From positions 1 through 54,699 of the forward strand of contig CDMY01000217.1 of the NCBI GenBank assembly GCA_001179505.1: a stretch of 54,699 bases of DNA, written 5' to 3'. The notes under the pieces are model-generated. The model ran no database searches. It worked only from the letters and a program-made list of their open reading frames with translations, and was not told where the DNA came from. The stretch's first letter is position 1; the number at the start of each line of letters is the position of its first letter. Position numbers and translations under genes: made by a program. Positions 31,938 to 43,051 of the stretch are shown piece after piece. The DNA is from Vitrella brassicaformis. Taxonomy: Eukaryota; Sar; Vitrellaceae.

Positions 31938-33486
31938 GTCTGTGTGTGTGTGTGTGGTTGGGTGCAGAGGAGCAGTCCTCTGCAGCCAAGCAGGCCTACG
32001 AGATGAAGTGCGCCATCCAGGTGGGTGACCCTTCTCCCCCAACACACACAGCCACACACTCCGCTATTGAATGGGTGTGTGTCAACGAACCAACAGGACC
32101 TGGCGCAGCGGCTGAAGGAGCGGGAGACGCAAAACACGGTGAGGTCGCTGACAACACCCACACCCACAGAGAGAGAGAGAGAGATGCAGACACATCACAC
32201 ATATGCCTTCTTTGCTGGCTCTCTCTCCGTGTCTCTTTATGTCTGTGTGGTTTGTGCAGCAACTGCGTGACGAGCTGCTGGCCTTGCGGGCCGAGCAGAG
32301 CCGAATGCGGGAGGAACAGATTCTCCAACACGTACACACGCCCCTCACACACACACAGCCACAGCCACACACAGCTTCCCAAGTCTGTCTGTGTGTGTGT
32401 ATGTATGTGTGTGGGTGTTGTCATTCACAGCAAGAGCCGCGGCAACCACCAGCAGCAGCAGCAGCAGCAGGAGGGGAGCGCTCTCCCTCTGCGAGCGACA
32501 CGTCTATCGACCAACAGGTGAGGCACACACACACACACACACACAGAGATAGGGACACAGAGAGAGAGGGAGAGACGACGAACGTCAACACATCCCTCCA
32601 TCGCGTCATGATGGGTGGATGCGTCGCATTGCAGGCAGTCGGCCCCTCTGACTTGAGCGACATGGACATCAGTGTGCAGGAGGTATGTGCCCCCCCACCC
32701 CAACACACACACAGACACAGAGAGAGATAGAGAGATGTGTGTGCCTGTAGAGCCTGTCCGGTGGCGAGGAGAGAGAGAGGAGTCAGAGGGAGAGGGAGGA
32801 GCCGCTGTCGCCGTCGCCAGCTGCACTCGCACCACCACCACCGCCACCACCACCGCCACCCACTGACTCTGTCGAAGCTGCAGTAGCCCCCCCACTCACA
32901 GAGAGAGGGAGAGAGAGGGAGAGGGAGGGGGGTCTGTGCGTCTGTGTGTCTGTGTGTCAGCTGCGTCTCGAGCTGGATGAGCTCAAGATCGAGAAGGCCA
33001 TCAGCGAACGGAGAGCAAGGCAAGCCACACACCCTCCCTCCCTCCGTCCATCGCTCTCGCGCTCTCTCTCTCTCTCTGTGTGTGTGTGTTGGGTGCTGCA
33101 GGCAGGAGCTGAAAGAGATGAAGGCGCTGCTCAAGACGGAGAGGGACCTCAAGAACAGAGTAACCTCTCACACACACGCACTCAGAGAGAGAGCACCCAA
33201 CTGCCGACAAACAGATCAACAGACACACACCATCCCTCCGCCGCCCATTTCTCTATCTCTCTCTCTCTCTGCAGGCCGACCGCGAGTGCCAGCGTCTGTT
33301 GGCGCAGGCGATGGACAGCCAGCTGCACTTCCAGTTCACCGACGAAGACATCGACGAGGATGAAGATGCAGCGGCACACGGGGAGAGGGGAAATGGCACA
33401 CACGCAGAGAAACGGTGCGCACACACAGAGAGAGAGAAAGAGACAGACACAGAGATATTCGCGACGAAGAGCCCATCCCTCTCTCC

Positions 33487-33523
<37 letters not shown>

Positions 33524-34913
33524 TGTGTAGGGACGAGCGCCCAGACCACCGCGACCACCACACTGCCGGCGAGCCGTCATCAAGCAGCAGCAGCAGCAGC
33601 AGCACACAAGGGGCGAGTGCCTTCCAGATCACCAAACTGCAGAAACTGCAAAAGGTGCTCATTACATCAAGACAGACACCCCCCACTCTCTCTCTCTCTC
33701 CGTGTGTGTGTGTATGTGTGTGTGTGGTTGGTGTGTAGGAGAAAGAGATTCTGCGGACCCGTGTTGCGGAGCTGGAGAGCCTCACAAACGGTGAGAGAGT
33801 GAGTGTCTCTGCGCGCATCCCTCTTATGTCTTGTGTATTGTCCGCAGGGCTTATGGACGACCTGGCAAAGCTGCAGGACAGCGAAAATGCCCTCAAGGTC
33901 GACCTGTTTCTCACCCACTCCGCCCACACCCACACCCACACACATCCCTCCCTCATTTCTCTCTGTCTCTCTCTCCCTCTGTCTGTCTCTGTGTGTGCAG
34001 ATGGACCTCAAGGGCAAGAGCGAGATCATCGCACACCTCCTCAAGAAATACGCCCTCGCACACGAAGGCAAGACAGCCCCACGCCCCTCCACCACACCCC
34101 TTTCCCCCAACACACACCTGTCTGTCTGTCTGTCTGTCGCACGCGCAGAGAGCTTTCGCGCGCCGCCCACCAGTGGGCGCAACATCGGCAGCCTGTTCAA
34201 CCGAAACAAGGTACCCACACCCACACACACACAGACACACATACAGAGAGAGAGAGAGAGATATAGAAGGTGCCTCTCTCTCCCCCCCCCCCCTCTCTCT
34301 CTGTGTGTCGATGGATCAGGGCGCGTATCGCTCCCTGAAGCCGGCAGAGATGGAGCGCATCATGGAGGAGACCCTCCTCGACAACATACGGCTGCGGACA
34401 GACCTCCAAACCATTGGCGACGAGTTCAGGTCGGCACGGGTGCGTTGTTTGTGTGGGTGGATGTGTGTGTGGCGGGGGCATTCCTGTCCTGTGAATGGGT
34501 GGTTTAGGCGTCAGCTGGGCCATGGGCATCACCATCTGATGCCGTCAAGCTCATCAGCAGCGCCCCCTCCCCCTCCCCCACCACCGCCACCTCTCTCAGT
34601 GGCAACCACACACACGTAGGCACCCAATAGACACACACACACACACACACACATCGACGGATCCCTCTCCCTCTCTCTCTCTCTGTGTGCGTCTGTGTGT
34701 GTGGGATTCAGGGGTGACCACCATGACCACATTGATTCTGAGACGCCCCTTCACGAGGAAACGGTGCTGTTTGACGCCCAGCACAGCCACACCCACCCCC
34801 ACACACCAGCAGCCACAACACCCAACGCAGCCGCAGCCACAGAGAGGGGGGAGGGGGATGGGGAGGGGGAGGGGGAGGGGGACGACCGAGAGCAAGATGG
34901 AGAGCTCAGCTAG
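29477..34913 (+). CDS. Large coiled-coil protein with CCDC186-like C-terminal motif
   Basis: Thirty-one exons join in frame (2649 nt, 882 aa). The N-terminus is poly-Ala (MEAGTSAASPSEPPS then about ten Ala). The body is mostly heptad coiled coil: SLQAEISSLRGQLSSLKT, YEQVVSEKEKMVEQAEELYK, MELDTLRETVDRQTLQIQQ, RDELLALRAEQSRMREEQIL, LRLELDELKIEKAISERRA. Poly-Gln, poly-Ala and poly-Pro insertions interrupt it. Near residues 744-780 is SLKPAEMERIMEETLLDNIR then LRTDLQTIGDEFR, which recalls the conserved C-terminus of the golgin-type protein CCDC186 ('LEDTLLKNI.LK.NLQTLG.E', from memory). The C-terminus is His- and acid-rich. A Golgi/vesicle tether role is a hypothesis. Three introns need GC donors (31228, 33020, 34068); the one at 31228 could instead be retained in frame. 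The ATG is the first in frame; the upstream in-frame codons include no ATG. Confidence 0.8.
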
Positions 34914-35387
34914 ATGGGCGTGTGTGTCTGTGTGTCTGTCTGTCTGTCTGTCTGTGGTGTGTTTGTCGGTTGCGGGCACCACCATTTGTGTGTGCGCGTC
35001 TGTCTGTCTGTATGTGTGTATGTGTGTGTGTGTGTGAGGTGGGTAAGAGGTGACCCTTGCTGTCTGGGAGTGTGTGTTGTACTCTTGTTAGCTGGTGTGA
35101 TGTGTGAGTATCCAAACACGGAGATCTCGCCATTTGATTGATGCTGAGGCGTGTCATAAGTCAGTCACACCCCTTACACACACACGCACGCACACACGCA
35201 CAGTCCACCACCCACCCACACACAGACACAGGGAGAAAGAAGCATACATCACATCAATATACAACACAGCCCGCCGCCCTCCAACCGCTGCACAACAACA
35301 CCCATCCACCACACCCACCACACACTGTCTGGCCAACCGGCTGTTTATCAGATACAGACGAGAGATGATCCCTTCTTTCCCACCCAG
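34914..35387. other. Convergent 3' intergenic region
   Basis: TGTC/TGTG and CACA runs only; no exon seen between the two stop codons. Confidence 0.6.
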
Positions 35388-35707
35388 CTAAGGAATCGGC
35401 TGCTGCGTGCTGTACGCCGGCGAATGCGAATTCTCGGCAGCCAACGTGCCCTTCACCATGTACTCGCTGTCACACACACACACACACACTGCCTGATGTG
35501 ATTGACTGATACATGGGTCAATCAGTGTGCTGATGCCCACCTGTGAGCCGTCTGGCTGCCGGCGTCGCCGATCTGGGTGAGAGGGCCCTGGGTCTCTACC
35601 GGCAGGCTGCCGCCACACACACACACACACACGAGAGAGAGAGAGAGAGAATGGGCCATCCATCCACGCGCATTGGGGGGGATTGGGGGCTACTGCATGT
35701 GCTGTCA

Positions 35708-35741
<34 letters not shown>

Positions 35742-36571
35742 GCTGACATGTATACCTCTTTGGGAAGAGCCACTCGTTGATGGCGAGATACAGTGAGTAG
35801 ACGCCGAACAGAAAGATCAGCGGCACATGCCCAATCGACACCGAGTGGAGTGTCCTGACCACACCACACACACACAGAGTCACCACAGCACAACACGACA
35901 GACACCCCAAGAAACACACAGCGTCGCGTCCACGAGATCTTCCCTGCCTCCCTCCCTCTCGCTGCCCCTCTCTCTGTCTATCGTACTCGTGTTGTTGGTA
36001 CGCGCCAAAGCCGGGGAACTCCACCGCCACGCTCACAGCCACCACTATCATCAACACAAACTGAACCAACCCATGGACACGTCATGGATGGCGGATTGCG
36101 GCCATTTTCAGGGGAGAGCCTCACTCACCTGCACCAGGGCGTTGAGGAGGAAGGTGGCGACCTGCACAAAACACACACACACACACACAGGGAGAGAGCG
36201 TCAGCACCCAAACAGGCACTTACGCGGCAGTCGCAGTGCGTGTAGATGCCCGCCAGCAGAGCCATTGTCGTCAGCAACGCACCCTGCACCCATCCATCCA
36301 TCCCTCGTCATCTTCCATATGCCTTTGACCACGAACCGACCGAGAAGTTGGCGAATATGAAGTTGATGTAGACAAACACGCCCTGCGCCCCTAGCAGCCC
36401 CACAAACAGCTCACGCGTCCACCCCCTTTTCATGCCCTTCCCTCCCCCTCCGCCATTGCCGCCGCCCTCTCCCTGTTCAGTGGTGCCGGGCTGGGTCTGC
36501 TGTTTGGAGTACTGGCTCACGCCCACGAGCGCTTCGTCCGCTGGGTGGTGGAGCTTGCTGCTGTCCATCAT
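35388..36571 (-). CDS. Four-transmembrane protein of unknown family
   Basis: Seven exons join in frame: 36571-36341, 36283-36224, 36161-36129, 36060-35987, 35854-35756, 35606-35541, 35466-35388 (642 nt, 213 aa). A Gly/Gln-rich cytosolic head (MMDSSKLHHPADEALVGVSQ...) precedes LFVGLLGAQGVFVYINFIFA. Then come ALLTTMALLAGIYTHCDCR with VATFLLNALVQ, then FVLMIVVAVSVAVEFPGFGA, then HVPLIFLFGVYSLYLAINEW. The tail is polar and ends AYSTQQPIP-stop. The 20-30-residue hydrophobic blocks indicate about four membrane helices with both ends on one side. Family not recognised. It is divergent with the TLDc gene at 36917. Confidence 0.7.
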
Positions 36572-36916
36572 CTATGCCGAAATCGCGGCGGAAGGAAAAG
36601 GGTTCAGGGTTTGGGAACCCTACGACAATGGGCAAGGTGGCTGAACTTTCCAAGAAGTTTTAGCGGCGAGATCTGCAACGAGAGCAGCCGAGAGGCAGAG
36701 ATTCTCTCTGATATCTCCTCCCTGGTGTGCTGCGCTGCTGCTGGTGGAGTCTCCCGTCCGGTTGGGACGCTTTCGGCCCGAATGTCCGCTTGGGATCTAT
36801 CAACTATTCGGTGATATGTCCTCTCGTCTGTTCCTTCACCTCTCTGACCTCATCTGCCGGCTGCCTCGTTGACCCGACCAAACAAGATTCCCTGTCGTCC
36901 TTCTGTTCCCGACGCG
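36572..36916. promoter_or_regulatory. Divergent promoter region holding a remnant of the small-ORF cassette
   Basis: 345 bp between the ATGs of the four-TM gene and the TLDc gene. At 36668-36740 the sequence GAGATCTGCAACGAGAGCA plus CTCTCTGATATCTCCTCCCT matches the body of the small ORF at 44891 (GAGATCTGCAACGAGAGCAC ... CTCTCTGATCTCCTCTCCCT), without a usable frame. It is therefore a third, decayed copy of the ORF found upstream of the other TLDc genes. Confidence 0.55.
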
Positions 36917-38471
36917 ATGGTGCGGAGTGCTGTTTTCATGATGCTTCTCGCTGTGGCGTCGACCTGTGTCGCCACGGAGGCAAGACCCGCACAACAGGTG
37001 AGTGCACACACCCATGACCCGTATACGACCCATTCACTCATTCGCTTTGGTGAAAATGGCTGACTCGTGTGTTCAGGCCCATTTTCGTGGCCTGCAGGTG
37101 TCCCCGCCTGGCAACACGTCCCTGTGTGTGTCCGAGTATAAGGCGCTGCTCGGCCTGCTGGGGGGCAATGAGACCACACCGCTCACCTCACTCTACCGGT
37201 ACGCACACACATCATGCCATGACTCCAACAGCTGGCAGATGGCTCTCCGTCTGTGTGTGTGTGTGTGTGTGGCGTAGGACGTCTGTGGACGGCACCACTT
37301 ACGATGACCTGCTGGACAGTGTGGGCGTCGCAGAGCCTCTCGTGTTTGTCATCAGAAAGGACAAGTACGTCTTCGGCGCCTTCATCAACTGTGGTCTGGA
37401 GCTGCCCGACAACCCGACCGGCTGGCACGAGTACAGCTGTGACCTGTGGTATTTCTCGCTGGCCGGGCACTTCCCCCAGCCGACCAAGATCGAGTTCGGC
37501 GAATACAATCAGCATTTGTCGGTGGCGGGGAGGGAGGGGAGTGTGTATGGTGCGAATGTGGAGATTGGCTGGTGGCTGCGACTGGGTGAGAGGAGCCCTG
37601 ACGAGCCAGCTGCTGACATCCGCAACTGCCATCAGCTCACCCACAGGTCCCCCCTTCCCGCGGGCTATACAGGGGCGAGGGACAGCAATGGCCATGCAGT
37701 GCTGGGTGGGTCGAGGATTTTCCACGGTGATGAGATAGAGGTGCTGTATGTAGATGGATATTACGGTGGCGGTCGAATGCAGTATGTGACCCCGCCTAAC
37801 GGCACATCGTTGTCCGCGTCAGAGTATAAGGCGCTGCTCGGCCTGCTGAGGGGCAATGAGACCACACCGCTCACCTCACTCTACCGGTAGACACACATCA
37901 TGCCAACAGCTGGGATCGTGACAGCTATGGGCAGAGAGAGAGAGATCTGTGTGTGTGTGTGTGTGAGAGAGTGTGTTGTAGGACGTCTGTGAACGGCACC
38001 ACTTACGATGACCTGCTGGACAGTGTGTGCGACGTGTTTGTAATCAGAAAGGACAAGTACGTCTTCGGCGCCTTCATCAATTGCGGTCTGGAGCTGCCCG
38101 ACGATCCGACCAGCTGGCACTGGTACGACTGTGACCTGTGGTATTTCTCGCTGGCCGGCCACTTCGCCAGGCCGACCAAGATAGAGATCTATGGAGAGAT
38201 GCAGCGGGTGTTAGTGGCGGGGAGAGAGGGGAGTGTGTGGAGTGCGAATAAGTACATCGTGTCCATCGGTGGGTTCCTGTTGTTGGGTGACGATGAGGAC
38301 AGTGACCAGCCGGCTGCCGACATCCGCAGCTGCCGTCAATACAACTGGAGGTGGCATGTGCCTGCGGGCTATACAGGGGCGAGGGACAGCAATGGCTGGG
38401 CAGTGCTGGGTGGGTCAAAGTATTTCCATGCGGATGAGATAGAGGTGCTGCACGTAGTTGACGGGCAGTAG
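36917..38471 (+). CDS. Secreted protein with two TLDc domains
   Basis: Four exons join in frame: 36917-36997, 37077-37198, 37278-37886, 37982-38471 (1302 nt, 433 aa). It starts MVRSAVFMMLLAVASTCVAT, a signal peptide. Each repeat is a linker (SLSASEYKALLGLLRGNETT-type) plus a TLDc domain: LVFVIRKDKYVFGAFINCGL, LWYFSLAGHF, GYTGARDSNGHAVLGGS, GDEIEVLYVDG. The second domain ends ADEIEVLHVVDGQ-stop. Introns fall at the same place in both repeats (LYR/TSV), showing duplication of an exon pair. Known TLDc proteins are mostly intracellular (V-ATPase/oxidation-resistance context), so the signal peptide is unusual. The function is unknown. Confidence 0.85.
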
Positions 38472-41400
38472 GTGAGAGGGTGGTCGAGTCGGTGAGGCGG
38501 GGAGTCGTCTGGGCAAATATGATTTGCTTCTTTATTCAAGCCGCCACATGTGGTACGTCATGTGGTGTGTGTTGTGGTGTGTGTGTATATAATAGATGGA
38601 CTGGATGAAGATGGACGGCACCACAAAAGGGTATGCACATCCATTCTGTTTATCAGTCAATGGACTCACTCACTACAGTCACCCACTCACTGTGCGGTGT
38701 CTGGGCTGCCGTCTGTCTGTTGCCATGCGGTGATGGTTGTTGGCGAGAGTGTGTTGATCTCTGGTCGGTGCATCTGTCACACACGGCCGGCTCACAGACA
38801 GACAGGAGGACCAGCACAGTCACACACACACACACACGTTGGCCTGCCTGTCTCATTGTTGTGTGTGTGTGGGACAGAGAGAGAGGCCGATGTGTTTTTC
38901 CGTTCACTCGCCTGGGCGAGTGTGTTCTGTCTGACATGGGTGTCTGTATAATGGTGTGTCCATCGTGTCTGTGGTACTCTGTGTTATTTTCCTGCATGCG
39001 TGTGTGTCCACCCTCTCCCTCTGTGGGCATCTTGACGATTGATCCGAGGCAACTTGACGATCTGATCAATCGACTGACTGACTCAGACACATGCTTATCC
39101 ATGGAAAGAGTTGACCTCACGGCCGTCACCCGCGGCACACACCGGCAGACACACTAAAAGAGATATGGCCGGCAGGTGAGTCAGCTGGGCAGCCAAACAC
39201 ACTCACACATCGGCCGCAGCATCACATCAAAATCGGCCGGCAGCGGACCGGATCGCACCACATGCACTCACACTCACACCCACACCCACACCCACAGGCA
39301 GCCAGCCATTCGGTCACAGAGCAGCAGCAGCTGGTCCACACAGTGAGCGGTGGGCGATGTGTGCTGAAGAACAAACCGATCGGCGACAGAGATGAATGAC
39401 GACAGCCAGCACCCAACTTGAGATGCCCTCCTGACAACACACACACACACACACACACAGAGGGCAGGGCGGCACTCAGCCACATGGCGACAGAGGGGAT
39501 GCATCGCTGCGCACCCACCAGTGCGTGTTGGCTGATGGATCGGTCAGCCGTCACTCCATCGAGGCCGTCCACGCGACAGAGAGATAGAGAGTCAGTTCCG
39601 ACTCATCGGCCGATCTCACAGCGGCAGCCGCTCGGCCGTCGTCTGGCTTTGTTCCAGCGAGTGAATCAGCACACCAACCACACCTGACACACACACACAG
39701 ACGTCATCGGCCGCCCCTCTCTGTCCGTCTGTGTGTCCCTCCCTCTCTGTGTGTCCGTCTGTGTGTCCCTCCCTCTCTGTGTGTCTGTCGGTGTACCATT
39801 GCTCGCAGACACCAAAGCCCATCATCAGACCGCCGCACACCGCCGCATAATGAGCTCTCGTGTTGTCCGGCTGACGTCCGTCAGTCGACGACCGACACCC
39901 ACACGCAAAAGGGCCACGAGAGAGAAACAAAGGGAGATACAGAGAGAGAGATGTCAGCTAAGGCCAGGCAGTCAGTACTTATTGGGCAGCGGGGGTCGGC
40001 TCATCGGCCGATCTCTCTCCCTTCAGCACACATCATCGCCACCACTCAGTCACACAGACAGACACACATGACTCACAGCCGAGTGCCCCATGACTGACAC
40101 CAACAGGCAGCCAAACAGCGGAACGAATGGCGGGCACACCAAAAAAACGAGACTGACCTTCCTCTCTCTCACTCTCTCTGTGTGCCGTCCCATATCTCTC
40201 CCTCTCTCTCCTTCCCACGCAGACTGCGTCAATCCGTCAACACGAGTGGGTGTACAAGTACGACACACAGACAGACGGATGGCAAGAAGACACATCCGCT
40301 GCCTCATGAGCCAGGCAAACAGACAGATCTCTCTCTCTTCTCTCTGTGAGCGTGTGTGTGCGCTACCAACACCACTGCCTCATTTGGTGGGATGGTTAAG
40401 CAGTCGTGTGTGTGTCCATTCCCTCGCTCGCCCCCCTGTGCGCATCTCTGTCACCGCCCGGCAACCCTAATGCACCAACACCCTTCATGGGCTGACGCTC
40501 TTGCATTGCCGACTCCTACGAGATGCCCACAGAGAGAGGGGAGGAGGACACACACGCAAAGAAAACCATACACAGCTGGCAAAACCAAAACGGTCTCTCT
40601 CACTCAGGCAGATCAGTGTGTATGTGTGTCGGCCTGTCTGTCTGTGAGCCGGCCGTGTGTGACGGATGCATCGACGAGAGATCAACACTCTCGCGAGCAA
40701 CCGTCACTCAAGACCATACTACAGACAGACGGCAGCCGCCACCCCACACAGCGATCCCTTTGTGCAGCCAGCCAGCCAATCCTCCCTCTCTGTCTGTCTG
40801 TCATCTCTCCCCCGCCCCCCACTCACCAGCCGACACACTCATGGCAGCTGACGGCTGAGAGGTGGGAGGTGGTGGAATGACAATGGCAGCCAGACCGACC
40901 GACACGCGAAGCCCCACAACACAACACAGTGAGATCGACGCACATACGACCAAAAGGCGACATCGTGAGAGATTCAGTTCAGTTCAGTCAGCCCGTCCGT
41001 CGGCTCATCAGCCGATCTCTCTCCCTTCAGCACACATCATCGCCATCAGCGCGTCGAAGCCATCAGAGAGCCACTCAGACAGCCACACCGCACTCTGTGG
41101 ACAGACAGACAGACAGACAGACATTTGTGTGTGTGAGTCCTGCCTGTGTCCCAATGTGTGTGTGTGCCCATCTCTCTCTGCGTACCAGTTGGTCGAGTGC
41201 AGTGTTGTCGCCAGGCACCGCCGCCCCGCCCCGCCACACGACATCTGCAGCCCACCACACACACAGACAGATGACAACCACCACCACCACCGCCCGTCAT
41301 CACAGCGCCATGCATCACCTCGGCGTGTCACTCACCCCGTCGTGTGTGTCAGTCGCCCCGTGTGTGTATTCTTCGGTGAGAGCGCCCGAGAACAGAGAAC

Positions 41401-41860
41401 CGGAGGGAGGGAGAGAGGAAGGGGTGAGGGCAGATGACAGATCTCGTGCAGTGGGCCGTCAGGAGGGCTGACAACGGGCCGACAAGGGGCGGGGCAGGGC
41501 GGCCAGAGGGTTCGAGGGGTCAAGGGTGGGGTTTTCTACCCTGAACCCCACGAGCTGTGGGCCACCAGACCCCCAGCCTTTGCCGCATTCTTTTCGCTGT
41601 TTGTCTCTTCTGTCGTGTCAATGGTCTCACTGCGGAGCGGTCAATGTGATGAAAAAAGAAAATCAATTTGCGGAAGTCGGTGATCGAGTGACGATCGAAT
41701 TGCCGTTTTTCTCGAAGCTCACACATTCATTTGGCCTTTTCGGTGCACGAGATTGTCCAGTGAGAGTCCAGAGGACCATCCAGTGAGAGAACGGAGGGCT
41801 GAGAGAGGAAAAGCTTGTTCCTCCAACTCGCACCGCCCTTCTCTCTGCCCTCCACACACA
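38472..41860. repeat. Mosaic of repeated non-coding blocks
   Basis: Blocks here recur at 43-44.9 and 46.3-49.9 kb: GCCGCTCGGCCGTCGTCTGG (39630 and 47735), GAGCCGGCCGTGTGTGACGG (40645, 47330, 48687; inverted at about 38785), GGCTCATCGGCCGATCTCTC (39995, 41003 and others), and TTGTCGCCAGGCACCGCCGC (41203, 44207, 49620). Short exon-like pieces exist. On the minus strand they are DNTRAHYAAVCGGLMMGFGV and PLFGCLLVSVMGHSA. On the plus strand it is ASIRQHEWVYKYDTQTDGWQ then EDTSAAS-stop (40223-40309). No complete gene can be built. Confidence 0.65.
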
Positions 41861-41864
41861 CAAG

Positions 41865-42077
41865 ATGGCGAGTCGGCGGGAGCGTCAATGGGGAGAGCTT
41901 TACAAGAAGTCTGAGTGGAGAGATCTGCAATTCCCGAGCGATGAGCCCCGAGAGGGAGAGAGTCTCTCTGATCTATTCTCCCTGATCTCACTCACTGCTG
42001 TCTTGTTCATCATCGAGGTATCACAACACGCACCGCTTTCTTTTGTGCAGCTTCGGTCAGTGGACCTTAGCAACTGA
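41865..42077 (+). pseudogene. Decayed copy of the small membrane-protein ORF
   Basis: It starts MASRRERQWGELYKKSEWRD like the intact copy at 44891, but the stretch encoding LICIAS is altered (FLIIE...). Splicing at the same sites gives an early stop (LRSVDLSN), as does reading through. It also lacks the QREH codons. It lies about 130 bp upstream of a TLDc gene, as in the other cassette. Confidence 0.55.
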
Positions 42078-42205
42078 GGGCAGCCGCTGCTTCCTATCTG
42101 CGCTCACGCTGCCTCCCCGTGGCATTTGCGGTGAGAGCTTAAGGGGGCTGGGCTCTCGAACAGTTTCAGCGCACCCAGCTAGGTGGAAGGGTTGTCGTCC
42201 AGGCG

Positions 42206-42485
42206 ATGGCACAGCTCTCCACGTGTGCTGCGCTGCTGATGATGACTGTCAGCTTGACGTGTGTTGGCGCAGAGGGACAGCAGGTGCACCACACACGGAG
42301 GCCATCAATCCATTCCTTCGATACTCTGGTGTGCATGGCTGTCTTGTGTGTCCAGGTCCGTCTGCGTCGTGTGCAGGTGTCCCCTCCTGGCGGCACGTCG
42401 CTGTCTGCCGCAGAGTATGAGGGGCTGCTCGACTTGATGGGCAATGACAATGGCACAAAACTCAACTCACTGTACCGGTAGGCAA

Positions 42486-42529
<44 letters not shown>

Positions 42530-43051
42530 GTGTGTGTGTGTGTGTGGCGTAGGACGTCGGTGCACGGCACCACTTACGGTGACCTGCTGGACAGTGTGGG
42601 CGACGCAGAGCCTCTCGTGTTTGTAATCAGAAAGGGCAAGTACGTCTTCGGCGTCTTCATCAATTGTGGTCTGGAGCTGCCCGACGACCCGACCGACTGG
42701 CATAAGTACGACTGTGACCTGTGGTGGTTCTCGCTGGCCGGCCACTTCCCCGAGCCGACCAAGATCGACATCGACCGAGGGGATCAGTGGGTGGCGGTGG
42801 CGGGGAGGCAGCGGGGTGCGAGGGGTGCGGGTGTGAGGATCGGGTGGTGGCTGTCGTTGGGTCTAGGCCACGGTGACAGTGACCGGCCGGCTGCCGACAT
42901 CCGCAGCTGCATGCAAATCACCGGTAGCCGCATGGTGCCTGAGGGCTATACGGGGGAGTGGGATGAGTATGGCGACGCAGTGCTAGGCGGGTCGGACTTC
43001 TTTCATGCCGATGAGATAGAGGTGCTTCACGTGATGGGGAATAGTCGGTGA
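42206..43051 (+). CDS. Secreted single-TLDc protein
   Basis: Three exons: 42206-42283, 42356-42477, 42553-43051 (699 nt, 232 aa). The signal peptide is MAQLSTCAALLMMTVSLTCV. A linker (SLSAAEYEGLLDLMGNDNG) is followed by one TLDc domain: LVFVIRKGKYVFGVFINCGL, LWWFSLAGHFPEPTKIDI, GYTGEWDEYGDAVLGGS, ADEIEVLHVMGNSR-stop. The first intron (72 nt) has no stop and is a multiple of three, so it could be retained; by comparison with the gene at 36917 it is spliced. The second intron is almost pure CA, GA and TG tracts. It is part of the 3-kb tandem cassette. Confidence 0.82.

Noticed and set aside
30894-33600. Overlapping 140-240-codon frames on the opposite strand of the coiled-coil gene
   Set aside because: They are complements of coding exons and microsatellite introns; the plus-strand frame is supported by 31 phase-consistent exons.
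38550-41471. Long open frames rich in His-Thr, Ser-Val-Cys-Leu in the repeat mosaic
   Set aside because: Encoded by CA, TG and TCTG tracts; no splice-consistent domain and no conserved start.
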